A stretch of 64,000 nucleotides of DNA from Streptomyces sp. S.PB5 (GTDB lineage: Bacteria; Actinomycetota; Actinomycetes; Streptomycetales; Streptomycetaceae). The translations under genes and the position numbers were made by a program. Every line of letters begins with the position of its first letter. Position 1 is the first letter of the stretch. The notes below the pieces were generated by a model. It was not told where the DNA came from, did not search any database, and worked only from the letters and a program-made list of their open reading frames with translations. Below, in pieces: positions 59,632 to 64,000 of the stretch. Location: contig NZ_JAQMWP010000003.1 in assembly GCF_030403745.1 (NCBI RefSeq), forward strand, positions 62,001-126,000. Reading direction: 5' to 3'.

Positions 59632-59677
59632 ACGTCAACGTCTTGTTAACGCCGATTGAACGGCCCTAACGTCAACG
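59632..59677. repeat. Direct repeat in citrate transporter promoter
   Basis: ACGTCAACG at 59632-59640 and 59669-59677, 37 bp apart, with a GTTAAC palindrome between them (59645-59650). Possibly regulator half sites for the citrate transporter. Confidence 0.4.
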
Positions 59678-59726
59678 CACTGCCGACTCCGGTGGGAGTT
59701 CAAGGGCGAACGTTAGGTATCCACAC

Positions 59727-61151
59727 ATGCTGACCATCCTTGGCTTCGCCATGATCGCGACCTTCCTGGTCCTGATCATGATGAAGAAGATGTCGCCGAT
59801 CGCGGCGCTCGTGCTGATCCCGGCACTGTTCTGCGTCTTCGTCGGGAAGGGCGCCAACCTCGGTGACTACGTCATCGAAGGCGTCACCAGCCTCGCCCCC
59901 ACCGCGGCGATGCTCATGTTCGCGATCGTCTACTTCGGTGTGATGATCGATGTCGGCCTCTTCGACCCGATCGTGCGCGGGATCCTGAAGTTCGCCAAGG
60001 CGGACCCGATGCGGATCGTCGTCGGTACGGCGATCCTCGCCGCGATCGTCTCGCTCGACGGCGACGGCTCGACCACCTTCATGATCACGGTCTCGGCGAT
60101 GTACCCGCTGTACAAGCGCCTGAAGATGAGCCTGGTGGTGATGACCGGTGTGGCCGCCATGGCCAACGGCGTGATGAACACCCTGCCGTGGGGCGGCCCG
60201 ACCGCCCGCGCCGCGACCGCGCTGAAGGTCGACGCCAGCGACATCTTCGTGCCGATGATCCCGGCCCTCGCCGTCGGTCTGCTGGGTGTCTTCGTCCTCT
60301 CGTACTTCCTGGGCCTGCGCGAGCGCAAGCGCCTCGGTGTGCTGACGCTGGGCGAGGTCCTGGTCGAGGAGAAGGTCGAGGAGAAGGAGTCCGAGACGGT
60401 TCTCGTGGGTGCCGGCGGCGGCTCCGGCGCGTCCGGTACCGAGAAGGCCACCGGCGGCTCCGGCTCCGGCTCCGGCACCGACGCCGAGGACGACGACGAG
60501 GAGAAGCGCTTCACGGTCCTCGACCCGAACCGCCCGACCCTGCGCCCCAAGCTCTACTGGTTCAACGCCGGCGTCACGATCGCCCTGCTCACCGCCATGA
60601 TCATGGAGTGGCTGCCGATCCCGGTGCTGTTCCTGCTCGGTGCCGCGCTCGTCCTCACGGTCAACTTCCCGCACATCCCCGACCAGAAGGCCCGGCTCGC
60701 CGCCCACGCCGACAACGTCCTCAACGTCTCCGGCATGGTCTTCGCCGCCGCCGTCTTCACCGGCGTCCTCCAGGGCACCGGCATGGTGGACCACATGGCC
60801 CGCTGGATGGTCGACGTCATCCCCGAGGGCATGGGCCCGCACATGGCCCTCGTCACCGGTCTGCTGAGCCTGCCGCTCACCTACTTCATGTCCAACGACG
60901 GCTTCTACTTCGGCGTCCTGCCCGTCCTCGCCGAGGCCGGTGCCGCCCACGGCGTCACGCCGCTGGAGATGGCCCGCGCCTCCCTCGTCGGCCAGCCGCT
61001 GCACATGTCGAGCCCGCTCGTCCCGGCCGTCTACGTCCTGGTCGGCATGGCCAAGGTCGAGTTCGGCGACCACACCAGGTTCGTGGTGAAGTGGGCGGCG
61101 CTGACCTGCCTGATCATCCTCGCGTCGGGAATCCTGTTCGGCATCATCTGA
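59727..61151 (+). CDS. CitMHS-family metal-citrate transporter
   Basis: A 474-residue secondary transporter of the CitMHS family, importing divalent or ferric metal-citrate complexes with protons. 11-12 helices: LTILGFAMIATFLVLIMMKKMSPIAALVLIPALFC, MLMFAIVYFGVMIDVGLFDPIVRGILKFAKADPMRIVVGTAILAAIVSLDGDGSTTFMITVSAMYPLYKRLKM (family core), and GPHMALVTGLLSLPLTYFMSNDGFYFGVLPVLAEAG near the end. A cytosolic loop (about residues 215-262) is Gly/Ser/Glu-rich. The S. coelicolor homolog SCO1710 was described as a calcium/iron-citrate transporter (from memory). Start ATG 59727; the ribosome site is weak. Confidence 0.92.
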   Translation: MLTILGFAMIATFLVLIMMKKMSPIAALVLIPALFCVFVGKGANLGDYVIEGVTSLAPTAAMLMFAIVYFGVMIDVGLFDPIVRGILKFAKADPMRIVVGTAILAAIVSLDGDGSTTFMITVSAMYPLYKRLKMSLVVMTGVAAMANGVMNTLPWGGPTARAATALKVDASDIFVPMIPALAVGLLGVFVLSYFLGLRERKRLGVLTLGEVLVEEKVEEKESETVLVGAGGGSGASGTEKATGGSGSGSGTDAEDDDEEKRFTVLDPNRPTLRPKLYWFNAGVTIALLTAMIMEWLPIPVLFLLGAALVLTVNFPHIPDQKARLAAHADNVLNVSGMVFAAAVFTGVLQGTGMVDHMARWMVDVIPEGMGPHMALVTGLLSLPLTYFMSNDGFYFGVLPVLAEAGAAHGVTPLEMARASLVGQPLHMSSPLVPAVYVLVGMAKVEFGDHTRFVVKWAALTCLIILASGILFGII

Positions 61152-61182
61152 TCCGCAACTACCCTTCCAGGAGGGCATGTTC

Positions 61183-62424
61183 ATGGCGCCCGGTGGGAAC
61201 CGCGGCTGGCTGCTCCGCCTCGTCATCGCCTTCAGCTTCGCGCAGGGGGCGGTGTCGATGGCCCGGCCCGCCGTCTCCTACCGGGCGCTCGCGTTGGGCG
61301 CGGACGAGCGGGCGATCGGTGTGATCGCGGGGGTCTACGCCCTGCTCCCGCTGTTCGCCGCGGTCCCGCTGGGCCGCCGTACCGACCACGGCCGGTGCGC
61401 GCCCCTCCTGCCGGTCGGCGTGGTCCTCATATCCGGCGGCTGTGCGCTCAGCGGCATCGCGGGCTCCCTCTGGGCGATGGCCATCTGGAGCGGAGTGATG
61501 GGCCTCGGCCACCTCTGCTTCGTGATCGGCGCCCAGTCCCTCGTCGCCCGCCAGTCCGCCCCGCACGAACAGGACCGCAACTTCGGCCACTTCACCATCG
61601 GCGCCTCCCTCGGACAGCTCGTCGGCCCCATCGCCGCCGGCGCGTTGATCGGCGGGCCGGACATGGCGGGCACCAGTGCGCTCGCGCTGCTCGTCGCGGG
61701 GGCGGGGGGCGCGGTCGCGTTCACGTCGTTGTGGCGGATAGAGCATCGCGATACGGCGACGAAGTCCCGTACGGGGCAAGGTGATCGCGTCCCCGTCCAG
61801 CGCATCCTGCGTGCCCGGGGCGTGCCCGCCGGCATCTTCATCAGCCTCGCCGTCCTCTCCGCGACCGACATCCTCACCGCCTACCTCCCCGTGGTCGGCG
61901 AGCACCGGGGGATCGCCCCGTCCGTCATCGGCCTCCTGCTCAGCCTCCGTGCGGCGGCCACGATCGCCTGCCGCCTGGTCCTGACCCCGCTGCTGCGACT
62001 GCTGGGGCGGAGCCTGCTGTTGACGGTCACCTGTCTGCTGGGCGCCCTGCTGTGCGCGGGGATCGCCCTGCCGGTCCCGGTGTGGGCGCTGGCCGTGATG
62101 CTCGCCGTCCTCGGCTTCTGCCTCGGTGTCGGACAGCCGCTGTCCATGACGACGGTCGTCCAGGCGGCCCCCGACGGCGCCCGCTCCACGGCCCTCGCCC
62201 TGCGCCTGACCGGCAACCGGCTGGGCCAGGTGGCGGCGCCGGCGACGGCGGGCCTGGTGGCCGGCGTGGCGGGGGTGGCGGCGCCCTTCGTGATGCTGGG
62301 CGCGCTGCTGCTGCTCTCCTCGGGCGTGGCACTGCGCTCACCGGCGAAGCCGGCCGCGGGGTCCGGTGAGCAGGCCGGGCCTCGCCGGTCCGGCGCTTCC
62401 TTGGGCCGAAAGAGCGAAGAGTGA
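61183..62424 (+). CDS. MFS transporter (12 TM)
   Basis: A 413-residue major facilitator with 12 helices: FSFAQGAVSMARPAVSYRALALGADERAIGVIAGVYALLPLFAAVPLGRRTDHGR has the motif A region (about residues 15-69); a cytosolic loop of charged residues lies at the centre (RIEHRDTATKSRTGQGDRVP) and a second set of helices follows. The tail after about 390 is hydrophilic. An ATG at 61177 is too close to GGAGGG (61170-61175), so ATG 61183 (7-nt spacing) is chosen. It lies 31 bp after the citrate transporter, likely co-transcribed, and may export a siderophore-like or citrate-related compound; substrate unknown. Confidence 0.86.
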   Translation: MAPGGNRGWLLRLVIAFSFAQGAVSMARPAVSYRALALGADERAIGVIAGVYALLPLFAAVPLGRRTDHGRCAPLLPVGVVLISGGCALSGIAGSLWAMAIWSGVMGLGHLCFVIGAQSLVARQSAPHEQDRNFGHFTIGASLGQLVGPIAAGALIGGPDMAGTSALALLVAGAGGAVAFTSLWRIEHRDTATKSRTGQGDRVPVQRILRARGVPAGIFISLAVLSATDILTAYLPVVGEHRGIAPSVIGLLLSLRAAATIACRLVLTPLLRLLGRSLLLTVTCLLGALLCAGIALPVPVWALAVMLAVLGFCLGVGQPLSMTTVVQAAPDGARSTALALRLTGNRLGQVAAPATAGLVAGVAGVAAPFVMLGALLLLSSGVALRSPAKPAAGSGEQAGPRRSGASLGRKSEE

Positions 62425-62472
62425 CGGGCTGCGGCGCGGGCCTCCCGCCACCGGCGAACGGAATGTGACAAA

Positions 62473-62513
62473 GAGTCAGGCGAAGCATGATTTATACGAT
62501 AATCGTCTGACTC
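62473..62513 (+). promoter_or_regulatory. Nested inverted repeats before the surface-protein gene
   Basis: GAGTCAG (62473-62479) pairs with CTGACTC (62507-62513), which directly abuts the ribosome site GGAGGA (62515-62520). Inside the loop lies ACGATAATCGT (62496-62506), an AT-rich element that may contain the -10. Operator or RNA hairpin. Confidence 0.4.
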
Positions 62514-62523
62514 GGAGGACTTC

Positions 62524-63099
62524 ATGCTCACTACGGCCCGCCGACGCCGTGCCACCGCCGTCGCGACCCTCGCCCTCGCGGGGTGCGCCCTGACCGCGGT
62601 ATCCGCGGTCGCCGCCCCTCCGGGGGACAACGGAGACGTCAAGATCCACGTGGAGTTCAAGCCGGACGCCGAGCCGGACAACGACCCCCACGTCTGCAGC
62701 TTCTACCTCGATGCCTTCAACTTCGACGCGGGGGAGAAGGTCCACTGGAAGATCGCGGGCCAGCCCCCGTCCGCCGGCGGCTCGGCCGAGGAAGGGGACC
62801 TCACCCTCAACGCCGGCGGCGGCGGCACCACCGACGTGATCGCGCTGTCCAACGGGCACTACAAGCTCACGTGGCTCACCGACAAGGGCCACGGCGCGGG
62901 CAAGCACAAGGTGTTCTGGGTCGACTGCCCGCCCGGCGGACCCGGTGGCCCCGGCGGTCCGAACGGCGGTCCGCCGGCCGGCGGCGGCGGGCTCGCCCGC
63001 GGTGACGCGTTCGCCCCGGTCGCCGGTGCGGCCGTCGGCCTGACCGCGGTCGGCGGGGTGATGTGGTTCCGGCTCCGTCGTCGCCCGCATGGCGCGTAG
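62524..63099 (+). CDS. Secreted surface protein with C-terminal anchor
   Basis: A 191-residue exported protein: signal peptide ending SAVAA (about residue 31), a beta-rich domain VKIHVEFKPDAEPDNDPHVCSFYLDAFNFDAGEKVHWKIAGQPPSAGG ... HGAGKHKVFWVDC with two cysteines that can pair, a GPG-rich stalk, then LARGD, one hydrophobic helix and RRR. The end has the layout of a sortase signal, but the LPXTG-like motif is degenerate (no Thr-Gly). It overlaps the class F sortase gene by 11 nt, so the two are co-expressed and this may be the sortase substrate or partner. ATG 62524 follows GGAGGA. Confidence 0.82.
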   Translation: MLTTARRRRATAVATLALAGCALTAVSAVAAPPGDNGDVKIHVEFKPDAEPDNDPHVCSFYLDAFNFDAGEKVHWKIAGQPPSAGGSAEEGDLTLNAGGGGTTDVIALSNGHYKLTWLTDKGHGAGKHKVFWVDCPPGGPGGPGGPNGGPPAGGGGLARGDAFAPVAGAAVGLTAVGGVMWFRLRRRPHGA

Positions 63100-64000
63100 T
63101 CACCCGCACAGGCCCTGGCGCCGGACGCGCGCCTACCGCCTCGCGAGGACGATCCTGGTGACCGTCTCGCTGGTGGTCGGCGGCGTCTCGTGGGCCCAGG
63201 GAGAGGAGCCCGGCGGGGCGACCGAGGCCGCCCGGCCCGGCTCCCCGGCGGCCTCGCGCACCGACGGGGCCGACGCACGCGGTGCGATGCGGCGGGGCGA
63301 GGAGCGCGGCGGTACGGGGGAGCGGGCCCAGGGCGGACCGGGCGTGGGCCCGCAGGGCGGCGGGACGGGTACGGCGAACCGTCCTGGCGTTGGCCCGCAG
63401 GGGAGCGGGGCGGGGACCGTGAACCGTCCTGGCGTTGGCCGGCAGGGGAGCGGGGCGGGTGCAATGAATCGTCCTGGCGTAGGCCCACAGGGCGGCGGGA
63501 CGGGTGCGGCGAACCGTCCCGGCGTGGACCCGCAGGGCGGCGGGGCGGGGACCGCGAACCGTCCCGGCGGCGTTGGCCCGCAGGGCAGTGGGGAAGCGGC
63601 CGCGGGCCGTCCCGGCGTACGGCCGCCGGGCGTCGGCGGGGCGGCTCCGAACCGTCCCGGTGCCCCGGGGGCGCCCGGCCTCGCCGCACCGCCCCGCACG
63701 GGCGCGCCGGCGCCCGGTCGACCGGCCCTGACGCCGCGGCGCCCCACGGCCGCACCCCGACTCCTCCCGCGCTCCCGCGCCACCCGCCTCGTCATCCGCT
63801 TCCTCGACATCGACGCCCCGGTCATGAGCCTCCGCCTCGACCGCAACCGCCGCTTGCCCGCACCGCCGGACGACGACGCGAACCTGGTCGGCTGGTACGA
63901 GGGCGGCCCGTCACCCGGCCAGCAGGGCACCGCGGTCGCCGTCGGCCACCTTGACACCGACACCGGCCCGGCCGTCTTCGCCGGCCTCAGCGAAGCGCAA
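63089..64000 (+). CDS. Class F sortase (3' end missing)
   Basis: At least 304 residues; cut by the window end. Basic N-terminus and one membrane helix (about residues 21-37), a long Gly/Pro/Gln/Asn stalk with seven 15-16-residue repeats (84-189), a Pro/Arg region, then the start of the sortase beta-barrel: RLVIRFLDIDAPVMSLRLDRNRRLPAPPDDDANLVGWYEGGPSPGQQGTAVAVGHLDTDTGPAVFAGL. GHLDT holds the catalytic His; the Cys (TLxTC) and Arg are outside the window. Class F sortases cross-link or anchor surface proteins. ATG 63089 lies inside the previous gene. Confidence 0.88.
   Translation, partial: MARSHPHRPWRRTRAYRLARTILVTVSLVVGGVSWAQGEEPGGATEAARPGSPAASRTDGADARGAMRRGEERGGTGERAQGGPGVGPQGGGTGTANRPGVGPQGSGAGTVNRPGVGRQGSGAGAMNRPGVGPQGGGTGAANRPGVDPQGGGAGTANRPGGVGPQGSGEAAAGRPGVRPPGVGGAAPNRPGAPGAPGLAAPPRTGAPAPGRPALTPRRPTAAPRLLPRSRATRLVIRFLDIDAPVMSLRLDRNRRLPAPPDDDANLVGWYEGGPSPGQQGTAVAVGHLDTDTGPAVFAGLSEAQ
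63338..63655 (+). repeat. 45-bp in-frame repeats in the sortase stalk
   Basis: Seven units of PGVGPQGxGxGxxNR, five of exactly 15 residues, one of 16 and one diverged: positions 63338, 63383, 63428, 63473, 63518, 63563 and 63611. Near-identity of units suggests recent duplication and variable stalk length. Confidence 0.85.

Noticed and set aside
57285..59633. 782-codon minus-strand open frame opposite the molybdopterin oxidoreductase
   Set aside because: Low-complexity Gly/Val/Ala-rich shadow; the plus strand shows iron-sulfur and molybdopterin motifs.

Overview
The window is a very GC-rich stretch (strong G/C bias at third codon positions, many GTG and TTG starts, AGGAGG-type ribosome sites) from a Streptomyces or very close relative. 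Streptomyces-typical families seen directly include a SepF-like SflA protein, two streptogrisin proteases, a DUF5685 protein, a class F sortase, an AA10 lytic polysaccharide monooxygenase with an LAETG sorting signal, and a CitMHS citrate transporter. From memory and unchecked, the gene order resembles the S. coelicolor chromosome from about SCO1750 (left) to SCO1710 (right), i.e. core chromosome rather than a mobile island. No rRNA, tRNA, CRISPR array, transposase or classical antibiotic cluster was found.

Layout. 1-6.3 kb: truncated PIG-V-like membrane glycosyltransferase, 14-helix drug exporter, acyl-CoA dehydrogenase, SflA, DUF5685 protein with an extreme cysteine tail. 6.7-11.0 kb: three-gene set of a FAD/NAD(P)-binding protein and two flavin-dependent (luciferase-like) monooxygenases, the second carrying two dispersed palindromic repeats inside its reading frame. 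11.3-14.9 kb: two secreted streptogrisins flanking a band-7 membrane protein. 15.1-19.5 kb: dnaE2 and an ImuB-like inactive Y-family polymerase, overlapping ATGA, behind a LexA-type box: a streptomycete mutasome. 19.5-27.7 kb: NADAR protein, cupin/MarR pair with a leaderless start, secreted lipase with a CRP-like site, LPMO, a decayed acetyltransferase, a 44-residue small protein, methyltransferase, DUF402, tandem GNAT, YtrA-type GntR, DUF72.

27.7-38.8 kb: AAA ATPase, then a surface-glycan locus: membrane-anchored GH39-like hydrolase on the plus strand; on the minus strand two GT2 glycosyltransferases, a polysaccharide deacetylase and a 1290-residue flippase-GT-C fusion, all translationally overlapping, plus a CelD-type acyltransferase and a small membrane protein. 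38.9-42.9 kb: subtilase, SGNH lipase, Ser/Thr kinase.

42.9-49.3 kb: the most coherent regulatory unit. Divergent promoters with the same rare SigK-type motif (CCATCC or CAATCC, 15-bp spacer, GCGAAT or CCGAAT) face the sigK-rskA pair and an opposing operon of a DUF4331 surface protein, a TPR protein and a His-loop NicO metal exporter. It reads as an autoregulated ECF-sigma/anti-sigma system controlling an envelope-metal module.

49.5-64 kb: small basic protein, DrrAB-type ABC exporter with divergent TetR and twin operators, orphan Type ISP specificity-domain protein, GntR regulator beside hmgA, lipoprotein-TetR pair, molybdopterin oxidoreductase behind a TetR-like palindrome, citrate transporter, MFS protein, and a cell-surface protein overlapping a class F sortase (cut by the window end) with 15-residue repeats in its stalk.
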